A stretch of DNA of 64,000 bases, from positions 372,001 to 436,000 of the forward strand of contig NZ_CP121451.1 in the NCBI RefSeq assembly GCF_029689945.1, read 5' to 3'. A program made the position numbers and the translations under genes. The notes under the pieces are model-generated. The model did no database searches. It worked only from the letters and a program-made list of their open reading frames with translations, and had not been told where the DNA came from. The DNA comes from Paenibacillus amylolyticus. Its GTDB lineage: Bacteria > Bacillota > Bacilli > Paenibacillales > Paenibacillaceae. Below are positions 1 through 7,456 of this stretch, one piece after another. Within the stretch, counting starts at the first letter, position 1; each line of letters opens with the position of its first letter.

Positions 1-422
1 GGATCAACCAGCGCTTCGATCCGATTAAGGCCCATGGTCTCATATCCGAATGGCAACAATGCCGAGAAAGCCTCGGTCATATAACCGTGACGCCAGTAGT
101 CACGTCCCAGCTCATAACCGATCTCTCCTCGGAATGCGCCTTCAAGCTGCCATGTGTTAAATCCACAGCTTCCGATGAGCCTGCCTGTTTCCTTCAATTC
201 GATCCCCCAGCGGATTGCGTCCTCTTCTCCTGCCATTTGGTTAAGAAGTCCAATCATGTCCGCCGCTTCGCTTGTCCCAATCATGGGTGCAAGATTCATG
301 TAACGGGTCACCTCACGATCTGACCAGCATGCGAACATCTGGGCCGCATCCCGGCGACGCATTTTACGCAGACGAAGCCGCGCAGTCTCCATCTCGGGAA
401 TTCTTCCTTTGCATTTATACAT
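1..422 (-). CDS. GNAT acetyltransferase, RimJ/RimL type (partial, 3' end outside window)
   Basis: Reading the minus strand from an ATG at 422 gives about 140 residues and runs off the window edge. The product begins with the METARLRLRKM pattern typical of RimJ/RimL-like GCN5 N-acetyltransferases, followed by a GYELGRDYWRHGYMTEA block, which matches the acetyl-CoA-binding beta4-alpha3 region of that family. Such enzymes acetylate protein N-termini, amino acids or small amines, and the substrate cannot be told here. The start is uncertain: an in-frame ATG at 392 has an AAGGAAG ribosome site and would remove ten residues. The C-terminus is missing only because the window ends. Confidence 0.8.
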   Translation of the reverse strand, partial: MYKCKGRIPEMETARLRLRKMRRRDAAQMFACWSDREVTRYMNLAPMIGTSEAADMIGLLNQMAGEEDAIRWGIELKETGRLIGSCGFNTWQLEGAFRGEIGYELGRDYWRHGYMTEAFSALLPFGYETMGLNRIEALVD

Positions 423-524
423 ATAAGACACTCCGATCCGATCTATCTCCGCAGACCATAAGATTCACTAGTCATCTAATCATAACCTGCGCCGAATGGC
501 AACTGTTCAGTCATGGACACACGT

Positions 525-556
525 CGAAAAAACCGGGCCAATGTCGCTCCCGGTCT
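525..556 (-). terminator. Rho-independent terminator
   Basis: On the minus strand an ACCGGG / CCCGGT stem is followed by a run of six T residues. It lies about 65 bases past the stop of the gene ending at 621. Confidence 0.65.
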
Positions 557-620
557 TGTTGTCCGTATGGTTCCATTCAAGTTGGGATCAATCACATCAT
601 CATGCTTGTCCGAATGAATG

Positions 621-917
621 TTAAGCTTTGGACGTTTTCTTGTCCTTCGCCAGCAATTCATCACTAACCCGGCCAAGTACGGCGGTGATTTCCTTGAATT
701 CTTCGATACCAGTCCCGGTTAGGCTCCATTGGTCCCCGTGGGCGGTCAGGAAGTTCTCCTGTGTCAGGTGTTCAAGCTCTTGCTTGATCTCCCGCTCTCC
801 AACGCGATATCCCCGTTCTTCCAATAGGGGCAGTGCCTCGCTAACGTTCAGATCCTGATTTTGGGCAAAATATAATAGATGAATCCGTACAAATAGATTC
901 TGTACCTCTGCATGCAT
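621..917 (-). CDS. Hypothetical protein, winged-helix-like, 98 aa
   Basis: A GGAAGGAG ribosome site sits about 9 bases before the ATG at 917, which supports this as a real gene. The product is small, soluble and mostly helical. The middle (LLEERGYRVGEREIKQELEH followed by LTQENFL) looks like the recognition helix and wing of a winged-helix protein, but I do not recognise a named family. It is divergent from the methionine sulfoxide reductase gene at 1102 and has its own terminator downstream. The function is unknown and the winged-helix reading is an inference from pattern only. Confidence 0.65.
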   Translation of the reverse strand: MHAEVQNLFVRIHLLYFAQNQDLNVSEALPLLEERGYRVGEREIKQELEHLTQENFLTAHGDQWSLTGTGIEEFKEITAVLGRVSDELLAKDKKTSKA

Positions 918-1101
918 AAGCTAAGCTCCTTCCCGGGTTGTAGCCCTCCGTGGTTGCTAAGTAATTACCCCACGCGAGAAGCTGAGAAACAGGAGGATTC
1001 TTCTGGTATTCCCTTGCCTTTCCGAAATCCTCCGCTTGACTAACCGCATCCTCTGCACTATCTTGAAAATAAGTACCATTTTGCTCGGGAGGGTGATTTA
1101 C

Positions 1102-1599
1102 ATGTTTCAAGCTGTTTCCTATGAAGGAACACGAAGTGAGCAGCACACCGCCGTCCTGGGACAGTTAAGTGCTCTGATCCGCGATGAACCCAGTGCGATT
1201 GCCAATCTGGCAAACGCTGCTGCGCTGCTCAATGTATTTATGACCGACACCAATTGGGTCGGCTTCTATCTGTATGATGGAAAAGAACTGGTCCTCGGAC
1301 CATTCCAAGGACTGCCTGCCTGTATCCGAATTCCACTGGGACGTGGTGTATGCGGCACATCTGCTGCGGAAAAACGTACCCTGGTCGTTGACGATGTTCA
1401 TGCCTTTCCAGGCCATATTGCCTGTGACGCAGCATCGAACAGTGAGATTGTCGTACCTATTATCAAAAACGGCGAACTGTACGGGGTGCTGGATATCGAC
1501 AGCCCGATCAAAAACCGTTTTGACGACGAAGACCGCGTCTTCCTGGAGAAGGCCGTAAGTCTGCTCACAGAGCAGTTGGAAGCCACCGTATCCCTTTAG
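1102..1599 (+). CDS. msrC: Free methionine-(R)-sulfoxide reductase (GAF domain)
   Basis: The 165-residue protein is essentially a single GAF domain. It has the family marker NWVGFYL and three cysteines at residues 74, 84 and 108. Their spacing (10 and 24) equals that of the catalytic cysteines of the fRMsr family (Cys84, Cys94 and Cys118 in E. coli). The enzyme reduces free methionine-R-sulfoxide in the cytoplasm, normally with thioredoxin, as part of oxidative-damage repair. I start it at the ATG at 1102 because a GGGAGG ribosome site precedes it; an upstream in-frame ATG at 1036 lacks one. A bidirectional terminator follows. Confidence 0.92.
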   Translation: MFQAVSYEGTRSEQHTAVLGQLSALIRDEPSAIANLANAAALLNVFMTDTNWVGFYLYDGKELVLGPFQGLPACIRIPLGRGVCGTSAAEKRTLVVDDVHAFPGHIACDAASNSEIVVPIIKNGELYGVLDIDSPIKNRFDDEDRVFLEKAVSLLTEQLEATVSL

Positions 1600-1661
1600 G
1601 AAATGATGAATACGGTGATCGGAGTCCTCATCATACACGATGATGAAGAACCCGCAATAGC

Positions 1662-1697
1662 AAAGAGCGCAGTCCTCCCTTGAGGTCTGCGCTCTTT
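1662..1697. terminator. Bidirectional Rho-independent terminator
   Basis: An 11-bp perfect stem (AAAGAGCGCAG / CTGCGCTCTTT) with A and T tracts on its sides lies between the convergent genes ending at 1599 (plus) and 1753 (minus). Confidence 0.8.
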
Positions 1698-1752
1698 GTT
1701 ATCCATTATGTTTCACACCCATGTTCTTGCTCGCCCATGTTACTCTATGCAT

Positions 1753-2529
1753 CTAGGATAAATCGTGTTCCGCTTTAATCATCATCCCATCCCGCAGGAA
1801 TTCCGCCAGCCTCGGGTGGTATCCATCATACATCTGGCGGAAATTTTTATGCTCTACATACAGATTCGCCAAATCCCGATAGATCTCAGCGGTAGGTGTA
1901 TAATAACCTTTGATCCATTCAAGATGCCTGTCAATAATCCGTTGTACTTTCGCACTTCCGGGTTCCAATCCATCCTCAATGGCCTGTTGCAAATCAAGAT
2001 GAACCTGATCAATTTTCGCCTGGGAATCCAGATAATCCTCTTTCGATTTTATCTCCTGGTTGGACTTCTGAACGTCCTCTTTCTGCATTCGCTTCACATC
2101 ATTACTGACTACAGGGTTAGAACCTGATTCATTCAGCAACTGGTGACGCCCCTTATCCATAAAACCCGTATAAAACTCATGTTCATCAAGTTCCTGTTCA
2201 CCTTGCAAATAAGAAATCGTTTTGTCCAGTGTCTGAATCAATCCATGCAGACGGAGTGCCTTCTCCAGAATATCAATCCGATGTTGCTTCATGATGCGTA
2301 TGACATCCTGAGGATCATCCTTTAGCATAGGGCCAATCTCATTCTCCTCCATGCCTACTTCCTTATAAAAAAGGATTTGCTGGAGTCTCAGTAACTCCTG
2401 CTTTTCATAATAGATATCGTCATCCGCATCCCCAAAGGCCGGATTTAGAAGACCTGTCTGCGCATACTGGCTCAGTTTGTTCAGACTTACGCCTGACATT
2501 CCCGATACGTCAACCATGGAATATGCCAT
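1753..2529 (-). CDS. MerR-family transcriptional regulator, TipA-like, with TipAS-type effector domain
   Basis: This 258-residue protein has an N-terminal MerR winged helix (about residues 1-70; the FYKEVGMEENEIG wing is typical). A dimerisation coiled coil spans about 75-115. The C-terminal TipAS-like helical domain carries the DKGRHQ-like segment and the ending YHPRLAEFLRDGM, as in TipA/Mta/SkgA proteins. These regulators bind hydrophobic or peptide antibiotics and activate multidrug-response genes by untwisting promoters with long spacers. The ATG at 2529 follows GGAGGTGTATTCAA. The nearest possible target is unclear; it may regulate itself or a distant gene. The first helix is slightly divergent from canonical MerR. 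Confidence 0.85.
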   Translation of the reverse strand: MAYSMVDVSGMSGVSLNKLSQYAQTGLLNPAFGDADDDIYYEKQELLRLQQILFYKEVGMEENEIGPMLKDDPQDVIRIMKQHRIDILEKALRLHGLIQTLDKTISYLQGEQELDEHEFYTGFMDKGRHQLLNESGSNPVVSNDVKRMQKEDVQKSNQEIKSKEDYLDSQAKIDQVHLDLQQAIEDGLEPGSAKVQRIIDRHLEWIKGYYTPTAEIYRDLANLYVEHKNFRQMYDGYHPRLAEFLRDGMMIKAEHDLS

Positions 2530-2810
2530 TTGAATACACCTCCTGCCCGTCCTGCAACCCCAGAGTTCAGGCTTATTTCATACTGCATTTTATTTGAATA
2601 ATGAGAGAATATAAGACTTTCGGCAGTCCTGTACCACTTCATTCCGCTCGTGCTCTGGATGGGTACATCATGCTTCGGTGATATGAGCGGCATTTGGTCA
2701 GTGATGTTGCGGTATGTTAACTATGTTATACCCGTCTCATCAGATGTGAACCCGCAGTCAGTGAAGAATTTTTATGTATTTTTCAAACTTCTTCCTTGAT
2801 CTTCATCTTA
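2530..2810. other. Intergenic region upstream of the TipA-like gene
   Basis: This stretch holds the leader and presumably the promoter of the minus-strand regulator starting at 2529. I found no coding signal with a ribosome site. One short antisense open frame (2487-2693) lacks such a site. Confidence 0.5.
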
Positions 2811-2839
2811 AAAAACCTGTGCCATTATTCCGGCACAGG
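2811..2839 (-). terminator. Rho-independent terminator of the aldehyde dehydrogenase gene
   Basis: On the minus strand CCTGTGCC and GGCACAGG form an 8-bp stem followed by six T residues. It begins about 57 bases after the stop at 2896. Confidence 0.85.
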
Positions 2840-2895
2840 CGCTTGTGGTTATGTTTCTATTAGCATTGTATATTAAGCAGAAGAATGGAAACGAA

Positions 2896-4320
2896 TCACC
2901 CTTTATTAAACATGACAAACTTCAATTCCGTCATTTCTTCTACCGCATATTTGACACCTTCACGTCCAATCCCACTTTGTTTCACCCCACCATAAGGCAT
3001 GTGATCCACTCGGAATGTGGGAATATCATTAATCATCACTCCACCAGCTTCGATCTGATCGACAGCATGGAGGGCGGTATGAATATCGTTTGTAAATACA
3101 CCTGCCTGAAGTCCGTATATCGAATCGTTAACATGTTCAATACCTTCTTCAACGGAATCAACCGTATTGATAACTACGATCGGTGCAAACACTTCCTGAC
3201 AGGATACCTTGGCATCACGAGGAACGTTCACCAGCACCGTTGGTCGCAGAACGCCTCCTTCAGCTTGTCCGCCTGCTGCCACTTCAGCCCCGGCCTGTTT
3301 GGCTTCATCAATCCAGTCGAGTGTACGCTCTACATCCTTGGACGTAATCAGCGCAGAGACTACCGTATCCGGACTCAGCGGGTCTCCAACCACCACTTGT
3401 TTAGCCGCTTCAGCGAAACGCCGGATGAATTCTTCCGAGATATCACGATGTACGTAAATGCGCTGTAGGGAAATACATACCTGACCCTGGTACGTAAAAG
3501 CACCCGTCACACAACGCGGAACTACTTTGTCCAGATCGGCGTCCTTATCCACAATCACCGCTGCATTAGACCCTAGCTCCAATGTCACGCGTTTGAGCCC
3601 TGCTTTGCTGCGAATGCTCGTACCTACTGCTGGACTGCCTGTAAACGTAATGTGAGCAACACGGGGGTGCTCGACAAGCATGTCACCAATGGTTTTGCCG
3701 TCACCACTCACCACGTTCAGTGCACCATCCGGCAATCCGGCTTCCTGAAGCAGATTAGCGATGTAATAGGAGGACAGGGGTGTCTGCTCCGCTGGTTTGA
3801 GAACAATCGTATTGCCTGCTGCCAGCGCCGGGCCTACCTTGTGGGCGACCAGATTCATTGGAAAATTGAACGGCGTAATCGCACCGATGACGCCTAAAGG
3901 TTGCCGCATCGTATAGCCGATACGTCCTTCTCCACCTTTGGCTGCATCCATCGGAACCGTCTCACCGGTCAGCCGCTTGGCTTCCTCGGCGGCAAAACGA
4001 TACGTTTCCACCGTACGGTCAACCTCGGCCAATGCTGCGGTAATCGGCTTCGCTGCTTCAAGCGCAATGATTCGCGCTGCTTCTTCCTTGCGTTCTTCAA
4101 GCATGGAGGACAACTTGTACAGGATATCTGCACGCTGATGTGCAGGCATCTGGCGCATTGCCTTCCCAGCTTGAACTGCAGCTGCAACAGCAGCCTCCGC
4201 TTCCTCGGCTGAAGCCGACGAGACTTCTGCCAGCGTTTCCCCGGAGTATGGGGCTTGAAGGGCTATATAATCTACGGATTCGGTTGGCTTGCCACCGATA
4301 AACAGATGTTGTTTTTTCAT
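2896..4320 (-). CDS. NAD(P)-dependent aldehyde dehydrogenase
   Basis: The product is 474 residues, the usual ALDH length. It shows the NAD-binding and substrate segments in order: TPFNFPMNLVAHK, LKPAEQTPLS, FTGSPAVG, the catalytic glutamate in LELGSN and the catalytic cysteine in QGQVC. The C-terminal PYGGVKQSGIGREG signature is also present. It oxidises an aldehyde to the acid. The VTLELGSNAAVIV form is typical of the y4uC/lactaldehyde-dehydrogenase-like branch, so the substrate is probably a small or phosphorylated aldehyde, but I cannot fix it. The start at 4320 is chosen because GGAGG lies 9 bases upstream; the in-frame ATG at 4329 touches that site. It follows the MFS-UspA pair by 111 bp. 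Confidence 0.93.
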   Translation of the reverse strand: MKKQHLFIGGKPTESVDYIALQAPYSGETLAEVSSASAEEAEAAVAAAVQAGKAMRQMPAHQRADILYKLSSMLEERKEEAARIIALEAAKPITAALAEVDRTVETYRFAAEEAKRLTGETVPMDAAKGGEGRIGYTMRQPLGVIGAITPFNFPMNLVAHKVGPALAAGNTIVLKPAEQTPLSSYYIANLLQEAGLPDGALNVVSGDGKTIGDMLVEHPRVAHITFTGSPAVGTSIRSKAGLKRVTLELGSNAAVIVDKDADLDKVVPRCVTGAFTYQGQVCISLQRIYVHRDISEEFIRRFAEAAKQVVVGDPLSPDTVVSALITSKDVERTLDWIDEAKQAGAEVAAGGQAEGGVLRPTVLVNVPRDAKVSCQEVFAPIVVINTVDSVEEGIEHVNDSIYGLQAGVFTNDIHTALHAVDQIEAGGVMINDIPTFRVDHMPYGGVKQSGIGREGVKYAVEEMTELKFVMFNKG

Positions 4321-4373
4321 ATGCTGCATCCTCCATCCAATAATGACTACAAGAATATGACAGTATATTACCT

Positions 4374-4407
4374 TATCTATTTATACACTATATCTATTTA
4401 TACACTA
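4374..4407. repeat. Tandem 17-bp direct repeat upstream of aldehyde dehydrogenase
   Basis: TATCTATTTATACACTA occurs twice, back to back and without mismatch, 54 to 87 bases before the aldehyde dehydrogenase start. On the coding strand each unit contains TATAAAT, so the element may duplicate a -10 region or an operator half-site. Confidence 0.85.
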
Positions 4408-4431
4408 TTTCCGTGCCATCAACCCACTCAC

Positions 4432-4854
4432 CTACTTCACCGTCAGGACGGGGCACTCTGCATGTTTTAACACGCCATGGCTTACACTACCCATGATCAT
4501 CTCTGCAAGCACACCCTTCCCGCCTGTACCCATCACGATCATTCCACACTCTCGTTCACGCGCCACACGGCAGATCTCATGAACGGGATCACCTGCAATT
4601 AGCAGTGTTTCATATGCTACATCGCGTCCAGACAACTGTCTGGTCACCGGTTCAATAATATGTTGCCCTTCTTCGGCAATCCGAGCCTCCAGATCAACTC
4701 CCAGTGCAGGTTCATTAATGGAAATGGCAGGATTAACATGCACGATGATCAGACTTGCGGGTTGTTTCACACTTTCAGCCAATGTAAGAGCTTGTTCCAA
4801 AGCCTTATGCGCATGATCCGAACCATCAACAGCAACCAATATACGTTTCAGCAT
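4432..4854 (-). CDS. Universal stress protein (UspA family)
   Basis: This 140-residue single Usp domain starts LKRILVAVDGSDHAHKALE. It contains the ATP-binding G-x2-G-x9-G-[ST] motif near the end (GTGGKGVLAEMIMGSVS) and closes with CPVLTVK. ATP-binding Usp proteins are soluble and rise during growth arrest or stress; the exact activity is unknown. A GAGGAGG site is well placed before the ATG. Only 18 bases separate it from the MFS exporter stop, so the two are probably co-transcribed. Confidence 0.93.
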   Translation of the reverse strand: MLKRILVAVDGSDHAHKALEQALTLAESVKQPASLIIVHVNPAISINEPALGVDLEARIAEEGQHIIEPVTRQLSGRDVAYETLLIAGDPVHEICRVARERECGMIVMGTGGKGVLAEMIMGSVSHGVLKHAECPVLTVK

Positions 4855-4872
4855 TGCAATTCCTCCTCTGAA

Positions 4873-6093
4873 TTAATGCGATGTAATGGCGGAATCAATA
4901 TCCCGCAGGTGACGACGGCGTACCAGCAATACCACGACACCAATCAGAACCATGAGTGCGCCAAAATAAAACGGCGTTTCCGGCAGGAACCATTCAGATA
5001 ATTTACCTGCAAGCCATGGCGCAAGTGCACCACCCAGGAAACGAACGAAGCTGTATGCAGCAGAAGCGACCGAACGCTCCACAGGTGCAGCTTCCATAAC
5101 CGCTGTTGTAATCAATGTGTTGTTAATCCCAAGGAAAATCCCTGCTACAATGACTGCCACAATAACAGTAGTGGGTGAACCCATTACCGTACCCAAGGCC
5201 ATAACAACCAGATCAATCGCAAACAATGTGAGCATGACACTCATGGATGGAACCGATCCGAATCGGCGTTGTAGTCTAGGTGCCACAAATACTGACGTAA
5301 TGGCCAGCATCAATCCCCAACCAAAGAATACATATCCCAGGCCGTGCTCATCCAGATTCATCACATAAGGTGAATAAGCCATCAAAGTAAAGAATCCAAA
5401 GTTATACAGGAAGGCGGTAATTGCCAATGTTTTCAATGAAGGATAACTTAAGGCTTTGAACGGATCGGACAAAGAACTGCGTGTTTTCGGTTTCGCCATT
5501 TTGGGCAGCATAAATGTAATGCTGATAAATGCTATTGCCATCAGAACAGCCACCCCATAGAACGGGCCACGCCAAGAGATGGAACCCAGCTCACCACCGA
5601 GCAGCGGACCCACCGCAATCCCGAGACCAAGTGCTGCTTCGTACAAAATAATGGCCTTGGCTGTCCCCGACGTGGACAGTCCCACAATGGCAGATAACGC
5701 CGTTGCGATGAACAAGGCATTGCCTAGTCCCCAACCGCCACGGTATCCGACCAGAGCGCCTACGGTATCCGAGGTACCGCCGAGGAAGGAGAAGATAATA
5801 ATCAACAATATGCCGCTAAGCAGCGTCCATTTCACACCGATGCGGCTGGATACGACACCCGTGATCAGCATCGCTACCCCGGTTACAGCGTTATAGCTGG
5901 TAAATAGCAGCGACACCTGGCTTTTGGAAGCATGCAGCTGATCTGCAATTGCCGGCAGGATCGGGTCAACCAGACCCAGACCCATAAAAGATATGATACA
6001 TGCAAAGGCGACCGCCCATACCGCTCTCGGTTGAGACAGCAAGCCCCCACGAGATGACGGCAATTCGTCCGGTAACGATGGCTCTCTTTTCAT
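4873..6093 (-). CDS. Major facilitator superfamily exporter (DHA1-like)
   Basis: A 406-residue polytopic membrane protein with about 12 hydrophobic segments. It opens with a cytoplasmic basic stretch, then GLGLVDPILPAIADQL, which is the TM1 signature of drug:H+ antiporters, and GYRGGWGLGNALFIATALS matches the DHA1 motif C/B region. It probably exports drugs or metabolites; the substrate is unknown. I start it at the ATG at 6093 because CAGGAGGAATTACGT precedes it; the longer frame from 6150 has no such site. A MerR regulator gene lies 229 bp upstream on the same strand and a UspA gene follows. Confidence 0.88.
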   Translation of the reverse strand: MKREPSLPDELPSSRGGLLSQPRAVWAVAFACIISFMGLGLVDPILPAIADQLHASKSQVSLLFTSYNAVTGVAMLITGVVSSRIGVKWTLLSGILLIIIFSFLGGTSDTVGALVGYRGGWGLGNALFIATALSAIVGLSTSGTAKAIILYEAALGLGIAVGPLLGGELGSISWRGPFYGVAVLMAIAFISITFMLPKMAKPKTRSSLSDPFKALSYPSLKTLAITAFLYNFGFFTLMAYSPYVMNLDEHGLGYVFFGWGLMLAITSVFVAPRLQRRFGSVPSMSVMLTLFAIDLVVMALGTVMGSPTTVIVAVIVAGIFLGINNTLITTAVMEAAPVERSVASAAYSFVRFLGGALAPWLAGKLSEWFLPETPFYFGALMVLIGVVVLLVRRRHLRDIDSAITSH

Positions 6094-6209
6094 ACGTAAT
6101 TCCTCCTGTGAATAATTTATGTGGTGAAACTTTTTATTTGAAAATGACATGAAATAATGAAAAGCCTCTATACACTTTCATAATTAGAGGTAACAAAACG
6201 GCACAAATG

Positions 6210-6228
6210 ACACCGGAATATCCGGTGT
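6210..6228. repeat. Short perfect inverted repeat between MerR and MFS genes
   Basis: ACACCGG and CCGGTGT flank a 5-base AATAT centre in the 229-bp gap upstream of the MFS gene. It could be an operator or a weak hairpin; no T tract follows, so I do not call it a terminator. Confidence 0.4.
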
Positions 6229-6322
6229 TTGTACAGGATCGCCACAAAAAATTATGGTGCTCACTCCATGTAGCGATGATGTGTATACTGTTCTGTTTAT
6301 TAAACATTAGATGCTAATACGG

Positions 6323-6775
6323 TTAGCCGTCTTCATCACTCTGCGGATCATGTGCCTGTAACTTCTGAATACCGCTCCGAACGCGTTCACGCAGCTCTTC
6401 CAGTTCAGTCTGTACGGCATGTATGCTCTGAAGTTTCTGCTCGATCAGTTGCAGCTGACCATCCAGTGTTGTTTCCATCGTGGTGAGCTTCTCAACCCGC
6501 TCTTTCACTTCGGTCGTCTGCTGGTAGTCAAAACGTTGTTCGTTCAGTGCATCTGCTGTTGCCACATAAGTATGTAGCTCCTGAAGAGAGAATCCAAGTA
6601 CCTCTTTGGCACGAACTACCTTCTTCAGATAATCGATATCCTCCCGAGTGTACAACCGCGTCCCGCCATCTGTTCGCAGAGGTGAAGGCATGACACCAAT
6701 CTCTTCATAATAACGAATGGTTCGCTTGGTCAAACCGCATTCCTTGGCTACGTCATCGATTTTATATAAACTCAT
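6323..6775 (-). CDS. MerR-family transcriptional regulator
   Basis: A 150-residue MerR protein. The N-terminal winged helix reads YKIDDVAKECGLTKRTIRYY and is followed by the LRTDGGTRLYTREDI wing, then a long coiled coil (about residues 80-140) with no recognisable effector domain. Short-tailed members like this often regulate an adjacent exporter, which here is the MFS gene downstream on the same strand. The ATG at 6775 follows GAGGTGAGGGAA; an upstream ATG at 6793 is less well placed. A 20-bp palindrome lies 56 bases upstream and is a likely autoregulatory site. Confidence 0.88.
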   Translation of the reverse strand: MSLYKIDDVAKECGLTKRTIRYYEEIGVMPSPLRTDGGTRLYTREDIDYLKKVVRAKEVLGFSLQELHTYVATADALNEQRFDYQQTTEVKERVEKLTTMETTLDGQLQLIEQKLQSIHAVQTELEELRERVRSGIQKLQAHDPQSDEDG

Positions 6776-6830
6776 TTCCCTCACCTCTCTCATATGTCTG
6801 TAATGTTATGTATATAATTATATATAATAT

Positions 6831-6850
6831 TAACGTTAACGTCAACGTTA
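6831..6850. promoter_or_regulatory. Putative MerR operator (20-bp palindrome)
   Basis: TAACGTT-N6-AACGTTA is a perfect inverted repeat with an ACGT-rich centre, 56-75 bases before the MerR start at 6775. Near-symmetric ACGTTnACGT-type elements are common MerR-family operators; the assignment to this gene is inferred from position. Confidence 0.6.
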
Positions 6851-6906
6851 GATTTAACCTTTGTAGTCTTAGCGAGTTTAACAGCCTCTTCGCTTCTCTA
6901 TCTTCA

Positions 6907-6938
6907 ACAAAAAAAGACCCGCTTCACACGCGAGTCTT
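6907..6938 (-). terminator. Rho-independent terminator of the SdpI-family gene
   Basis: On the minus strand AAGACTCGC and GCGGGTCTT pair with one G-T/C mismatch around a 7-base loop, followed by seven T residues, 29 bases past the stop at 6967. Confidence 0.8.
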
Positions 6939-6966
6939 CCCCTCTACACGATTTATCCATTTCACC

Positions 6967-7353
6967 TTAATCGTTCTGCTCATTCTGTTGCTGTTGAGCA
7001 CGCTGCATTTGCTTCAATCGACCTTCAACTCTGGTAAACAATCTGAACGTATAGAACCCGGTAGCCACCAGACTCAGTACCAAAGCTCGTACATCTGTCA
7101 GCCAGAAACCGATAATGCCGAATATCGTAATAATCACACCAAATTGCATCATCAGATTGGCGCTATAACTCTGCGCTTCGTTCCACAACTCGGGATTACT
7201 CATTGCCCGAGGGGTGCGATATCCATATATTCCGTTAATCATTTTCGGTGGTTTTTTGAACACCATTAAACCCAAAATGAAATAACACACGCCAATAATG
7301 ATCCCTACTACTGCTCCTGTCAAAACGTTCTCCCCTTCACTGTTGTCTTCCAT
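6967..7353 (-). CDS. SdpI-family membrane protein
   Basis: A 128-residue protein with about three to four membrane segments. It includes the family core INGIYGYRTPRAMSNPELWN followed by AQ and ends in a polar glutamine-rich tail. The IGYRTPxxxxxxxxW(N)xAQ block defines the SdpI C-terminal domain. SdpI protects Bacillus subtilis against the SdpC killing factor, but most short family members stand alone and their role is unknown. No sdpABC-like toxin gene is seen nearby. The start is not certain: only a close AGG precedes the ATG at 7353. A terminator follows. Confidence 0.8.
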   Translation of the reverse strand: MEDNSEGENVLTGAVVGIIIGVCYFILGLMVFKKPPKMINGIYGYRTPRAMSNPELWNEAQSYSANLMMQFGVIITIFGIIGFWLTDVRALVLSLVATGFYTFRLFTRVEGRLKQMQRAQQQQNEQND

Positions 7354-7401
7354 AGACCTGCTTACGCCTACACTGACACTCCGATGCAGAATGCCCTGAA
7401 A

Positions 7402-7437
7402 AATATAAAAACGGCTCTACGTATATACGAAGAGCCG
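7402..7437 (-). terminator. Rho-independent terminator of the P-type ATPase gene
   Basis: CGGCTCT / AGAGCCG forms a 7-bp stem, extended by ACGTATATACG-like pairing in the loop, with a T run on the minus strand 20 bases after the ATPase stop. Confidence 0.85.
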
Positions 7438-7456
7438 CCTGAATCGTTTCGTAAAC

